Shown: positions 14,015-23,012, numbered from the stretch's first letter. The stretch is DNA of 42,348 nt from Actinomadura sp. KC06 (GCF_004348735.1 NZ_SMKT01000071.1:1-42348); one strand, 5' to 3'. Numbers and translations: made by a program. Notes: generated from the sequence alone by a model not told the origin.

Positions 14015-14611
14015 TTAGCGGCCGGGGGTGCGCTGGGATTCGGCACCCTGGGCGAAGGCGGCGCGGAAGGTGATCTCGCCGAAGATTCCGTCGGCGTCGA
14101 TCTCCTTGCGCTCCTGGAAGGCCTTGACCGCCGCCGTGGTGGCCGGGCCGTACCGGCCGTCCACGACGAGCGACCGGTCCTGCAGGACCTTCATCGCGTA
14201 CTGGATGCCCTTGATCTGGGCCACGCGGCCGCTGCCCGCACCGACCTCGCCGCCGTCGTCACGGAGCGCGCCCCAGGTCTCGATGTCGAGCATGCCCGTC
14301 TGGGGCAGGTTGTGCGATTCCTGGTAGTCCTCCAGCGCGGCCGAGAGGTTCGACGGCCAGCCCTCGCCGGCGGACGTCGGCGTGCAGTCCTTGTAGAACT
14401 GGAACTGCACCAGGTAGCAGCGCATTGAGGCGATGCGGTAGTCGCTGTCGCCGGGGCCTAGTTCCACCCACGGCTGGGACTCGATGGCCTTGACGACCGC
14501 GGGATCGGTGTCCGGGCCGTCCGCGCTGGCCGTTCTCATCGCGCCCATGCTGGCGCCGATCGCCAGCAGTGTCACCGCGATGCCGAGCACCGCGCGTAGC
14601 AAGATCTTCAT
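14015..14611 (-). CDS. Secreted peptidoglycan-binding protein
   Basis: 198 aa from ATG 14611 (GGGGGA upstream); longer reading to 14689 has no credible signal. Signal peptide: MKILLRAVLGIAVTLLAIGASMGAMRTASA with cleavage near ASA-DG (quoted in two parts, hydrophobic core residues 5-22). The mature part contains two PG_binding_1-like units: one with SAALEDYQESHNLPQTGMLD, IETWGAL, and the other with GIQYAMKVLQDRSLVVDGRY, GPATTAAVKAFQ, DGIFGEITF. No catalytic domain is present, so it probably binds cell-wall peptidoglycan only. Two Cys residues in the first unit could form a disulfide. Confidence 0.8.
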   Translation of the reverse strand: MKILLRAVLGIAVTLLAIGASMGAMRTASADGPDTDPAVVKAIESQPWVELGPGDSDYRIASMRCYLVQFQFYKDCTPTSAGEGWPSNLSAALEDYQESHNLPQTGMLDIETWGALRDDGGEVGAGSGRVAQIKGIQYAMKVLQDRSLVVDGRYGPATTAAVKAFQERKEIDADGIFGEITFRAAFAQGAESQRTPGR

Positions 14612-14639
14612 CTGTGGAATCCCCCGTTCCGGTCGATTG

Positions 14640-14757
14640 GATCCTGTACTTCGGTGTGATGCCGACCGATAAGGAATTGTTCTCGGCAATCTCGGATAAT
14701 TTGGGCGGACGAATGGAACCGGGCGCGGGTTTACATGATTCTGAATAATTTACTTTC
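14640..14757. other. AT-rich spacer between cydC and the peptidoglycan-binding gene
   Basis: Much lower GC than its surroundings, with runs such as AATAATTTACTTTC at the right edge. It holds the 3' end signals of the cyd operon and probably the promoter of the leftward secreted-protein gene. No clear hairpin or consensus promoter could be assigned. Confidence 0.4.
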
Positions 14758-16509
14758 TTAAATTGGAGTCGGCTCGGCGGCGCGCTCCCGCCGCCATAGG
14801 GATCGGTAGAGGCCGGGGCGGGACACCAGGTCGGCGTGCGTTCCGCGGTCGGCGACGCGGCCGCCGTCGAGGACGATGATCTCGTCGACGGCGTCCAGGC
14901 CGGTGAGGCGGTGGGTGACGAGCAGGGTCGTGCGCCCTTCGGTTGCGGTCAGGAGGTCCGCGGTGAGGGCGTCGGCCGTCTCGATGTCGAGGTGCTCGGC
15001 TGGCTCGTCCAGGAGGAGGATCGGGAAGTCGGCGAGGAGGGCGCGGGCCAGGGCGATGCGCTGGCGCTGGCCGCCGGACACCCGCGCGCCGTGCTCGCCG
15101 ACGCGCGTGTCGAGGCCCTGGGGGAGCGCGTCGATCCAGTCGAGGAGGCGGGCGCGGCGGAGGGCTTCGCGGATCTCGTCGTCGGTGGCGGTGGGACGTG
15201 CCAGGCGGACGTTCTCGCCGATGGTCGAGTCGAACAGGTGGGCGTCCTGGGCGCATAGGCCGATGATGCGGCGGACGTCGTCGCCCCTGAGGGATTGCAC
15301 TTCTACTTCGTTGAGGGTTGTCCGGCCGCTGGTGGGTTCTAGGAAGCGGAGTAGGACGGCGGTGAGTGTGGTCTTGCCTGAGCCGCTTGGGCCGACGATC
15401 GCGCAACGGCGGCCTGGGGTCAGCTCTAGGGTGATGTCGTCTAGGACGTAGGTGCCGGTGGGCGTCCATTGGGCGCAGAGGTTTTCGACCCTGAGGGTGT
15501 AGGGCGCTCCAGGGAGGGGCGTGGGAGCGGCTGGGTCGTGCACTGGCTCGGGAGTGTCCAGGACGGCGAAGATGCGCGTGGCAGAACGGCGGACACGTTC
15601 CAGGTACTGCGCGGCCAGCGGCAGTCCGGCCACGACCTCGAATGCGGCCAGAGGCAGTAGGACGACCACTGCTAGAAGCACCCCGTCAAGCGTCCCAGAG
15701 CGGACGGCCGGTCCGCCCACGGCGAGACTGCCCCACACGGCCAGACCGCCCGCGAGAGCAGAAATTGCTGCACCGACACCGGCGGTGGTGGCGGAACGGG
15801 CCGACGCGCGGGTGAAGTCACGGTCTAGTTGGGTTGCCTTGGCGAGGTGTGCAGGGGCGGCGCCATAAGCGATGAGTTCGGGTGCGCCCTGGAGGGTGTC
15901 CACAACGTGGGTGGTTAGATCGGCGCGCAGGTCGGTCGTGCGGTGTTCGGCACGGCGCGCGACAACGGCCGACAACCAGGGGGCGACGACGCCTGCGAGG
16001 AGAAGGGCGCACAGGAGGACGGCGCCCGCCGATGGAAGCAGCGCCCAGGCGAGACCTACGGATGCGCTGCCTACGACAGCGGCGACCGTGCAGGGAAGGA
16101 GGACGCGCAGGTAGAGGTCCTGGACGGCGTCGACGTCGGCGACGAGCCGGTTCAGGAGGTCGCCGCTGCGGAAAGTGGGAAGCCCACCGGGCGCGAGCCG
16201 TTCCAGCCGTTCGTACACGCGGGCGCGCAGGTCGGCGAGGATCCGGAAGGTCGCGTCATGGCCGATGAGACGTTCGATGTAGCGGAACACGCCGCGTCCC
16301 AGCCCGAAGGCGCGGACGGCCACGATCGCGACCATGAGCGTCAGCACCGGCGGATGCTGCGCGGCGCGCGAGATGAGCCATGCCGACGTGGCCATGAGGC
16401 CGACGCCGCTGCCGAGCGCGAGAACGCCGAACAGGACGGCCAGGCCGAGCCGCCACCGGGCGGGACGGGCGAATGCGAGCAGCCGAAGGATCATGCCGCC
16501 TCCGGTCAT
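14758..16509 (-). CDS. cydC: ABC transporter subunit CydC, cytochrome bd assembly
   Basis: 583 aa. Six-helix membrane domain (start LLAFARPARWRLGLAVLFGV; FGLGRGVFRYIERLIGHD is typical of CydC), then a nucleotide-binding domain with Walker A GPSGSGKT, signature VSGGQRQR and Walker B ILLLDEP. With CydD it forms the heterodimeric exporter needed for haem insertion into cytochrome bd; its transported substrate is thiol or haem related in the literature. Its ATG overlaps the cydD stop (ATGA). It is the last gene of the operon. Confidence 0.95.
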   Translation of the reverse strand: MTGGGMILRLLAFARPARWRLGLAVLFGVLALGSGVGLMATSAWLISRAAQHPPVLTLMVAIVAVRAFGLGRGVFRYIERLIGHDATFRILADLRARVYERLERLAPGGLPTFRSGDLLNRLVADVDAVQDLYLRVLLPCTVAAVVGSASVGLAWALLPSAGAVLLCALLLAGVVAPWLSAVVARRAEHRTTDLRADLTTHVVDTLQGAPELIAYGAAPAHLAKATQLDRDFTRASARSATTAGVGAAISALAGGLAVWGSLAVGGPAVRSGTLDGVLLAVVVLLPLAAFEVVAGLPLAAQYLERVRRSATRIFAVLDTPEPVHDPAAPTPLPGAPYTLRVENLCAQWTPTGTYVLDDITLELTPGRRCAIVGPSGSGKTTLTAVLLRFLEPTSGRTTLNEVEVQSLRGDDVRRIIGLCAQDAHLFDSTIGENVRLARPTATDDEIREALRRARLLDWIDALPQGLDTRVGEHGARVSGGQRQRIALARALLADFPILLLDEPAEHLDIETADALTADLLTATEGRTTLLVTHRLTGLDAVDEIIVLDGGRVADRGTHADLVSRPGLYRSLWRRERAAEPTPI

Positions 16510-18167
16510 GTCGTCACCGGGACGGGGTGGGACGGGATGGGGATCGTCCGGTCGGCGAGGGCGGCCAGGGCGGGGCGGTGGGCGACCAGGATCACGGTTC
16601 GGGAGGCTGCCAGGCGGCCGACGGCGTCCAGTACTGCCGCCTCGCTCTCGATGTCGAGGTTCGAGGTCGGCTCGTCCAGGAGGAGGAGCGGAGCGTCGCG
16701 CAGGAAGGCGCGGGCCAGGGCGATGCGCTGCCGCTGGCCGGCGGAGAGGCCGAGTCCTCGCTCGCCGAGCTGGGTGTCGAGGCCGGACGGCAAGGCGTCG
16801 ATGAACGGCAGGGCGTTCGCGGCCCGGGCGGCGGCGCGGACGTCGGCGTCGGACGCGTCCGGACGGCCCAGGCGGATGTTGGCGGCGATCGTCCCGCTAA
16901 ACAGGTGGGGGCGCTGCGGGACCCAGGCGATGCGGGCGCGCCAGGCGTCCGGGTCGAGGTCGGCGAGGTCGGTCCAGTCGATCAGCGCGCGGCCGGAATC
17001 GGGCTGGACGAAACCCAGCAGCAATGCGAGCACGGTGGATTTCCCGGCCCCGCTCGGCCCGGTGAGGGCGACCGTTTCGCCTGGGTGAACGGTGAAGGAG
17101 AGGCCGTCGAGCGCGGGCGCGTCCCGACTGTCGTAGGCGACCGTTACGTTGTCCAGGCGGATCGTGGCGCGGGTCAGATCGGGGACCGTGGTGCGGGTGC
17201 CGGAGGCGGGCGCGGGTGTTTCGATCACCTCGAAGATCCGTCCGGCGGCGGTGAGGCCCTCGACGCTCGCGTGGTACTGCGCACCCACCTGGCGCAGCGG
17301 TAGGTACGCCTCCGGCGCCAGGATCAGGACGAGCAGCGCCGTCTCCAGGCCGAGGCCGCCTTCGACGAGCCGGAGCCCGATGGAGACGGCGACGAGCGCG
17401 ACGGAGATCGTCGAAAGGAGTTCCAGGACGAGTGCCGACAGGAAAGCGATCCGGAGGGTCGACATCGTGGCGCGGCGGTGCCGGTCGGTGACCTCGCGGA
17501 TCTTGTCCGCCTGGGCGCGGGCGCGTCCGAAGATCTTGAGCGTGGGGAGGCCGGCGACGACGTCGAGGAAGTGCGACGACAGGACGGAGAGCATGCGCCA
17601 CTGGCGGTCCATCTTCCGCTGGGTGGTGAGCCCGACGAGGATCGCGAACACGGGGATGAGCGGCAGCGTCACGGCGATCGTCACGGCCGACAGCCAGTCG
17701 CCCATCAGGATCCGCGCGCCCACCGCCGCCGGGACGATCACGGCGAGGACGAGCTGCGGCAGGTAGCGGGAGAAGTAGTCGTCCAGCGCGTCGATCCCGC
17801 GGGTGGCGAGGGTGGCCAGCTCGCCGCTGCGCTCGCCGGACAGCCAGCGCGGGCCGAGCCGCAGCGCGTGCGCGAGCAGCCGGGCGCGCAGCTGCGACTT
17901 CACGGCGGCGGACGAGCGGTGCGCGGCGACCTCCTGCAGCCAGGCGACCACCGTCCGGCCGAGGACGACGGCGAGGAGGAGCAGCAGCGGGACGCGCAGG
18001 TCGCCGAGCGCGGCGCCGTCCAGGAACGCGCGGGTGAGCATGTCGGCGAGCAGCGTCGCCTGCGCGATGATCAGCCCGGCGGTGGCGGTTCCGAGCGCGA
18101 CGGACGCGACCAGGAAGGCGCGGGTCGTCCGGGCGTGCTTGAGCAGCCGGGGGTCGAGGGGCTTCAT
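16506..18167 (-). CDS. cydD: ABC transporter subunit CydD, cytochrome bd assembly
   Basis: 553 aa. The membrane domain contains SGELATLATRGIDALDDYFS and LPQLVLAVIVP, typical of CydD, followed by an ATPase domain with Walker A GPSGAGKS, signature LSAGQRQR and Walker B LLLLDEPTSNLD. It is the partner of CydC and is encoded directly before it. It overlaps cydB by ATGA at its start and cydC at its end, so cydB-D-C are translationally coupled in the usual actinobacterial order. Confidence 0.95.
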   Translation of the reverse strand: MKPLDPRLLKHARTTRAFLVASVALGTATAGLIIAQATLLADMLTRAFLDGAALGDLRVPLLLLLAVVLGRTVVAWLQEVAAHRSSAAVKSQLRARLLAHALRLGPRWLSGERSGELATLATRGIDALDDYFSRYLPQLVLAVIVPAAVGARILMGDWLSAVTIAVTLPLIPVFAILVGLTTQRKMDRQWRMLSVLSSHFLDVVAGLPTLKIFGRARAQADKIREVTDRHRRATMSTLRIAFLSALVLELLSTISVALVAVSIGLRLVEGGLGLETALLVLILAPEAYLPLRQVGAQYHASVEGLTAAGRIFEVIETPAPASGTRTTVPDLTRATIRLDNVTVAYDSRDAPALDGLSFTVHPGETVALTGPSGAGKSTVLALLLGFVQPDSGRALIDWTDLADLDPDAWRARIAWVPQRPHLFSGTIAANIRLGRPDASDADVRAAARAANALPFIDALPSGLDTQLGERGLGLSAGQRQRIALARAFLRDAPLLLLDEPTSNLDIESEAAVLDAVGRLAASRTVILVAHRPALAALADRTIPIPSHPVPVTT

Positions 18168-19243
18168 CGCACCGGCTCGGTCGGCCGCGCGTTCGGCGGG
18201 CTCGGCGGGGAGTCCGGTGGATTCAGCGGTTTCCGGTCGTCCCGGGCCGTCGCCGGGATGTGGGACGTGCCGATGCGCTTACGGAACACCCAGTACGTCC
18301 AGCCTTGGTAGATCATCACGATCGGGGTGAAGACGGCCGCCACCCACGTCATGATCTTGAGCGTGTAGGGGGTGGAGGAGGCGTTGTCGGTGGTCAGGGT
18401 GCCGGCCGCGTCGAGGGTGGACGGCATGACGTCCGGGAACAGCGAGGTGAACAGCGTCGCGACGGCGAGCACGATGGCGGCACCGGTGCCGATGAACGCC
18501 CAGCCCTCGCGTCCCCTCCGGTTGGCGACGGCGGCGACCGCCAGCCCGATCGCGGCGCCCCCGGCGGTCAGCCAGGTCACGGGCTTGCCGTGGTCGAGCT
18601 GCGTGATCAGCAGGAAGCCGCCTCCGGCCGCGATGGCCGCGATCGCGGCGACGCTCGCGATGAACCGGGCCCGCACCCGGATGTCCCCGGACGTCTTGAG
18701 CGCGAGGAACACCGCCCCGTGCAAGACGAAAAGGATCATCGTGGTGAGCCCGCCGAGCAGCGCGTACGGGTTGAACAGGTCGGCCAGCGTCCCGGCGTAC
18801 TCGTGGTCGGCGTCCAGCGGCACGCCGCGGACGATGTTCGCGAACGCCACGCCCCACAGGAACGCGGGGACGAGGCTGCCCCAGAAGATCGCCTTGTCCC
18901 ACCGGGATCGCCACCGCGCGTCGTCCCGCTTGCCCCGGTACTCGAACGCGACGCCCCGGACGATCAGCGACAGCAGAATGGCGAGAAGCGGCAGGTAGAA
19001 GCCGCTGAACAGGGTCGCGTACCACTCCGGGAACGCGGCGAACATGGCGGCGCCGGCGACGATGAACCACACCTCGTTGGCGTCCCAGACGGGCCCGATG
19101 GTGTTGATGACGACGCGCCGTTCGACGTCGCTGCGGCCGAGGACGGGCAGCAGCATGCCGACGCCGAAGTCGAACCCCTCCAGGAAGAAATAGCTCGTCC
19201 ACAGGAAGGCGATGATGATGAACCAGACGGTGGTGAGTTCCAT
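18164..19243 (-). CDS. cydB: Cytochrome bd quinol oxidase subunit II
   Basis: 359 aa, multi-pass. The N-terminus TVWFIIIAFLWTSYFFLEGF, DFGVGML, and later INTIGPVWDANEVW are hallmarks of CydB. A Pro-rich polar C-terminal tail (residues ~335-359) follows the last helix. It pairs with CydA to reduce oxygen using quinol without proton pumping, supporting respiration at low oxygen or under stress. It lies 15 bp after cydA. Confidence 0.96.
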   Translation of the reverse strand: MELTTVWFIIIAFLWTSYFFLEGFDFGVGMLLPVLGRSDVERRVVINTIGPVWDANEVWFIVAGAAMFAAFPEWYATLFSGFYLPLLAILLSLIVRGVAFEYRGKRDDARWRSRWDKAIFWGSLVPAFLWGVAFANIVRGVPLDADHEYAGTLADLFNPYALLGGLTTMILFVLHGAVFLALKTSGDIRVRARFIASVAAIAAIAAGGGFLLITQLDHGKPVTWLTAGGAAIGLAVAAVANRRGREGWAFIGTGAAIVLAVATLFTSLFPDVMPSTLDAAGTLTTDNASSTPYTLKIMTWVAAVFTPIVMIYQGWTYWVFRKRIGTSHIPATARDDRKPLNPPDSPPSPPNARPTEPVR

Positions 19244-19258
19244 GACCGGCCTGCCCTC

Positions 19259-20677
19259 TCAGTAGGCGAACGCGAGCGAGCGCTCAGAGTCGTCATCGGA
19301 GCCGTCATCGTCGGAAGGGGGCGGTAGTGCCTCGTCCTCGGACGGCGGCCCGGCCTTGGCGTACTTGAGCATCAGCCCGGCGTTGATGACCGCGAGGACG
19401 GCGTAGAGCGCGGTCAGCGACACGACGGAGATGAGCATCGACGACGCCGTCACACCCGGTGACACGCTCGCGGACGTCTTCATCACGCCGTACACCGACC
19501 ACGGCTGCCGTCCCATCTCCGTGAAGACCCATCCAGCGGAGTTGCCGATGAACGGGAGCGTCAGCGACAGCACTCCGACCCGGTACACCCACGGGCTGGA
19601 CGGCAGGCGTCCGCGCCGCAGCAGCCACAGCCCGCCGAGCGAGACGAGCGCGGTGAGCATCCCGACCCCGACCATGAGCCGGAAATTCCAGTAGATGGCG
19701 GGCACGAACGGCCGGTAGTCGCCCGGCCCGTGCCGGGCCTCCTCGGCCGCCTGGATGTCGTTGATCCCCTCGACCTCGCCGTCGAAGGTGCCGGTGGCCA
19801 GGAACGACAGGACGCGCGGCACCTTGATCCCGAAGATCTCCTCGTCGCCGTCCGGCGTCCCGACCGTCAAGATCGAGAACGAGGCGGGCCGCTCGGTCTC
19901 GTAGAGCGCCTCGGCGGCGGCCATCTTCATCGGCTGCTGCTCGGTCATGACCCTGCCCTGCTGATCGCCGGTGATCGCGACGCCGATGGACGCGACCGCC
20001 GTCACGGCCAGCGCCAGCCGCAGCGACGGCCGGAACACCTCCACGTTCTTCCGCCGCGCTAGGTGCCAGGCGCTGACGCCCGCCATGAACATTCCGCCGG
20101 TGACGAACGCCGCCGTGATCGTGTGCGGGAACGCGACGAGGTGCGTCGGGTTGGTCAGGACGGCCCAGAAGTCGGTGAGGACGGCCCGTCCGGTCTCCTC
20201 GTCGATCCGGTAGCCGACGGGGTGCTGCATCCAGGAGTTCGCGGAGAGGATGAAGAACGCGGAAAGCTGCGTCCCGATGGCCACCAGCCAGATGCAGGCC
20301 AGGTGGACCTTCTTCGGCAGCCTGTCCCAGCCGAAGATCCACAGCCCGAGGAACGTCGACTCGACGAAGAACGCGAGCAGCCCCTCGATCGCGAGCGGCG
20401 CGCCGAAGACGTCCCCGACGAACCGGGAGTAGTCACTCCAGTTCATGCCGAACTGGAACTCCTGCACGATGCCGGTGACGATCCCCATCGCGAAGTTGAT
20501 CAGGAAGAGCTTGCCCCAGAACTTGGTGGCGCGCAGGTAGGCGGTCTTGCCCGTCCGCAGCCAGGCCGTCTCCAGCCCCGCGACCAGCGCGGACAGCCCG
20601 ATCGTCAGCGGCACGAACAGGAAGTGGTACACGGTGGTGATCCCGAACTGCCACCGCGCGATATCAACCGTGTCCAT
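19259..20677 (-). CDS. cydA: Cytochrome bd quinol oxidase subunit I
   Basis: 472 aa. Key residues are visible: His18 (TTVYHFLF) for the high-spin haem, E98 and E106 (AIEGLLAFFVEST) in the proton/haem pocket, His185 (AFPHTITAAFVTGG) for haem b558, the quinol loop QQGRVMTEQQPMKMAAAEAL, and GWVFTEMGRQPW. The Q loop is of the short type usual in actinobacteria. The C-terminus is an acidic disordered tail (SDDDGSDDDSE). It is the first gene of cydABDC, behind the TACTAC/GTAGTA operator region. Confidence 0.97.
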   Translation of the reverse strand: MDTVDIARWQFGITTVYHFLFVPLTIGLSALVAGLETAWLRTGKTAYLRATKFWGKLFLINFAMGIVTGIVQEFQFGMNWSDYSRFVGDVFGAPLAIEGLLAFFVESTFLGLWIFGWDRLPKKVHLACIWLVAIGTQLSAFFILSANSWMQHPVGYRIDEETGRAVLTDFWAVLTNPTHLVAFPHTITAAFVTGGMFMAGVSAWHLARRKNVEVFRPSLRLALAVTAVASIGVAITGDQQGRVMTEQQPMKMAAAEALYETERPASFSILTVGTPDGDEEIFGIKVPRVLSFLATGTFDGEVEGINDIQAAEEARHGPGDYRPFVPAIYWNFRLMVGVGMLTALVSLGGLWLLRRGRLPSSPWVYRVGVLSLTLPFIGNSAGWVFTEMGRQPWSVYGVMKTSASVSPGVTASSMLISVVSLTALYAVLAVINAGLMLKYAKAGPPSEDEALPPPSDDDGSDDDSERSLAFAY

Positions 20678-20702
20678 ACCCCGGGCCGCCTCTCCGACTA
20701 TC

Positions 20703-20757
20703 TACTACAAGCTGTAGTACTACGTCCCGTGGAATATACTACGACTTGTAGTACTAC
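20703..20757 (-). promoter_or_regulatory. Duplicated TACTAC/GTAGTA operator upstream of cydA
   Basis: Two 21-bp units 34 bp apart (20703-20723 and 20737-20757) each consist of TACTAC, five variable bases and GTAGTACTAC. Within a unit TACTACA-N3-TGTAGTA forms an inverted repeat (7/7 pairs in the first, 6/7 in the second), and GTAGTACTAC is itself a perfect palindrome. A cydA-directed -10-like TATATT (complement of 20733-20738) lies between them, so a bound protein would block the promoter. The half-sites resemble BlaI/MecI/CopY (TACA/TGTA) operators, though with a 3-nt centre, or GntR/YtrA-type sites. No Rex-type TGTGA-N-TCACA site was seen. Confidence 0.7.
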
Positions 20758-20848
20758 CGCCCGTCGTTAACTCCCTCACAGGCGTTCGAGAGGTACACGG
20801 GTACCCTGACCAAGTACCTGCACCAACGGACCGGAGGCGCTACCGGCC

Positions 20849-21433
20849 ATGCACGCGCTGACTCTTCCGTTGCCCTCCGGCGACACCTGGACTCGGGCAG
20901 AATTCGAAGCGCTACCGGAAGATCTCCCGGTGCGCGTCAGTCTCATCCACGGAGAACTCGTCGTGAGCCCACGGCCTCGCCCGATTCATCAGCGCATCGC
21001 GCGGCGCCTGGCGACTCGGCTAGAAGACGCCGCTCCCGCTGCTTGGCAGGTCGACACGGACGTGGACGTTCTCCTGGACGACGACGAGGCCGAGCCGGTC
21101 GAGATGGCCCTCGGCATCGTCGTGTACTCCACTGACCACGACCCTTACGAACGTCCCATCCCTGCCCACCTGGTCACCCTCGTCGTTGAGGTGATGTCGC
21201 CGTCCACCAAGCGCAAGGACCGGCGGTCACACCCAGAGCTTTACGCGGAGGCGGGTATTCGCCACTTCTGGCGGGTGGAGACCGACCAGACCGCACCGGC
21301 GTTCGCGATCTACACCTACGAGATCGACGACGCCACCGGACGATACGTCGCGACCGGCGTCCACCACGATCGGGTCTCCGTCATCTCGCCATTCGCGCTC
21401 GACATCGAGCTCAAGCACGTCCACAATCACTGA
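20849..21433 (+). CDS. Uma2-family (DUF820) nuclease-fold protein, degenerate active site
   Basis: 194 aa from ATG 20849 (GGAGG upstream). Matches the Uma2 fold: VRVSLIHGELVVSPRPRPIH, ARRLATRLEDAA, LVTLVVEVMSPSTKRKDRR, ELYAEAGIRHFWRVE. The PD-(D/E)XK site looks damaged: where family members have a PD before VVV, this one has LG (EMALGIVVYS), and the DRxxK lysine is His (DRRSHPELY). Actinobacterial genomes carry many Uma2 copies of unclear role; some accompany mobile DNA. It is divergent from cydA. Confidence 0.8.
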   Translation: MHALTLPLPSGDTWTRAEFEALPEDLPVRVSLIHGELVVSPRPRPIHQRIARRLATRLEDAAPAAWQVDTDVDVLLDDDEAEPVEMALGIVVYSTDHDPYERPIPAHLVTLVVEVMSPSTKRKDRRSHPELYAEAGIRHFWRVETDQTAPAFAIYTYEIDDATGRYVATGVHHDRVSVISPFALDIELKHVHNH

Positions 21434-21552
21434 CCCTGGCCTGACGTGTTGGCCGGAATGCGGGCGGTGTGGATACTTGGCGACTACGCTCGGGAATCGG
21501 ATGGACACGGTCGGCATGCGCCGAAATACTTGCGAGCCTGGCGAAAACAAGA

Positions 21553-21586
21553 CGCCTCGCATCTCTCACGCGAGAGATGCGAGGCG
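21553..21586. terminator. Bidirectional terminator between Uma2 and protease genes
   Basis: CGCCTCGCATCTCTC (21553-21567), loop ACGC, then GAGAGATGCGAGGCG (21572-21586): a perfect 15-bp stem followed by CTTT. It separates the convergent Uma2 and serine-protease genes. Confidence 0.9.
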
Positions 21587-21599
21587 CTTTCGGTAGGCG

Positions 21600-22463
21600 T
21601 TAGCCGCGGGGGGCGGTGCAGCCGGAGCGGTTGAAGTCGAGGGTGGTTCCGGGGGCTATGCAGTTGGCCAGGATGTAGGTCTGCTGGGCGTAGCCGATCT
21701 GGCGGCGCACCGTGACGTTGCCCTGCTCGTCGACCTCGCAGGGGTTGTTCATGGTGCAGCGGCCGCCGCTCTCGTTGATGGTGTTGTTGACGCCGATGAC
21801 CTTGCCGGACGCGCCGTCGACGGCCGGGGAGCCGGACGTCCCGCCGATGACGTTGCACTGGGACGTGTAACGCAGCGCGTCCTTCCACGTCCACTCGGCC
21901 TCACGGATGCGGTAGGCGAACCCGTCGAGCTGGCACGTGTAGATGCGCTTCCAGTAGCCGGAGACGACGTGCAGGGTGCCGCCGGAGGTCGGACGCTGAA
22001 GCACCATCTCCAGCGCAGGAGTGTTGTACTGCTGCTTGATCTGGGCGTAGGTGGTGTTGAGCTTGTACAGGGCCGCGTCCGTGTCGGTCATGGTCGCGTA
22101 CAGCAGCGTCGTCGCGCGCAGGGTGCCGAGGTTTCCCCCGCTGGAGTTCAGGAGGGTGAACGTCCGGCTGGACGCCCGGTTCGTGATCACCTGGCCGGCG
22201 GACGGCATGCCCGTCTCGATGCAGTGGCCGTTGGTGAGCACCATCGCGGGGTCGCTGTCGGCGGAGTTGGGGGTGCGCACGACCGAGCCGGAACAGTTGC
22301 TCAGGGCGACGATCCCGGTGAAGTCGGCGGCCTTGACTTTCGCCTGCGCGGGAGCCTGTGCGGGAGCTTGCGCGGGGGACGCGAATGCCGTGGCCGTACC
22401 TGCGGTCGCCGTGGCGGTGCCAAGGAATGCGGCGACGAGCACGCCGAGAATGCGTCTTTGCAT
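21600..22463 (-). CDS. Secreted trypsin-like serine protease
   Basis: 287 aa. Signal peptide residues 1-29 (RRILGVLVAAFLGTATAT core), then a short APAQ repeat. Catalytic triad: His80 (LTNGHCIE), Asp129 (TDTDAALYKL) and Ser210 (GGTSGSPAVDG). Paired cysteines (57/81, 177/203, and two C-terminal pairs) suggest disulfides in the exported enzyme. Similar proteins act as extracellular or envelope proteases. The gene is alone between two terminator or promoter regions. Confidence 0.88.
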   Translation of the reverse strand: MQRRILGVLVAAFLGTATATAGTATAFASPAQAPAQAPAQAKVKAADFTGIVALSNCSGSVVRTPNSADSDPAMVLTNGHCIETGMPSAGQVITNRASSRTFTLLNSSGGNLGTLRATTLLYATMTDTDAALYKLNTTYAQIKQQYNTPALEMVLQRPTSGGTLHVVSGYWKRIYTCQLDGFAYRIREAEWTWKDALRYTSQCNVIGGTSGSPAVDGASGKVIGVNNTINESGGRCTMNNPCEVDEQGNVTVRRQIGYAQQTYILANCIAPGTTLDFNRSGCTAPRG

Positions 22464-22700
22464 GGCGGGGGGTCCTCTCGGTGTTCTTCGGTTGTGGCAG
22501 TGCTACTGGATCGGCAATGGTGCGGAACGTCCCGGCCCCCCCGGTACCGGCATCGCTCTGATCCAGGACGAACGTGCCAGCAGCGTGATCGTAACCGCGC
22601 TCCCCGCACCCAGGAAGCACGAGATTCGACTGACCTGGGAGAACGCGGCGAATTCGGCAGGCATTGCAAAGTCGCCCGAGCCGCCGGGGATCGGCTGATC

Positions 22701-22706
22701 TACACT
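22701..22706 (+). promoter_or_regulatory. -10-like box suggesting a leaderless transcript
   Basis: TACACT ends 6 nt before the ATG at 22713. In actinobacteria this spacing marks transcripts that begin at the start codon. No Shine-Dalgarno sequence precedes the ATG, in keeping with that. The -35 is not clear. Confidence 0.4.
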
Positions 22707-22712
22707 CCCGGC

Positions 22713-23003
22713 ATGGACATCAGGGACGCGACGCGCATGATCCTTACCGAGTCCGCGGCCCATCCGGAGCTGCTGCGGGTGACCCGGCAGGCGCATGACC
22801 GGTTGGCGCTCGGACAGCAGGTGGCGCACACCGATCTGCGCTGGATGCTCAGGGAGGCCGCCCGCAAGAACGTCTACCCCGACCTCCATTCGCGTTACGG
22901 CGCGGCGGCCTTCGACGAGATGGTCACCGTCCTGTGCCGCGAGATCGACCGCCAGGACCCGGTTTCTGTCGGGCATGTTCCGGTTCCCGTCCACCACGGC
23001 TGA
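22713..23003 (+). CDS. Small hypothetical protein, probably leaderless
   Basis: 96 aa, helical: RDATRMILTESAAHPELLRV, TRQAHDRLALGQQVAHTDLR, WMLREAARKN, then RYGAAAFDEMVTVLCREIDR. No family is recognised. It lies 9 bp upstream of the phosphatase gene on the same strand, so the two are probably one operon. The longer reading frame (from 21969) is antisense to the protease and is rejected. Confidence 0.65.
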   Translation: MDIRDATRMILTESAAHPELLRVTRQAHDRLALGQQVAHTDLRWMLREAARKNVYPDLHSRYGAAAFDEMVTVLCREIDRQDPVSVGHVPVPVHHG

Positions 23004-23012
23004 CCTGGGACG

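Noticed and set aside
20703..20757. Rex site for cydA
   Set aside because: No TGTGA...TCACA-type palindrome; the repeats are TACTAC/GTAGTA.
21969..23003. 344-aa + strand frame overlapping the protease gene
   Set aside because: Its first two thirds are antisense to a well-supported signal-peptide protease; only the part from ATG 22713 is credible.
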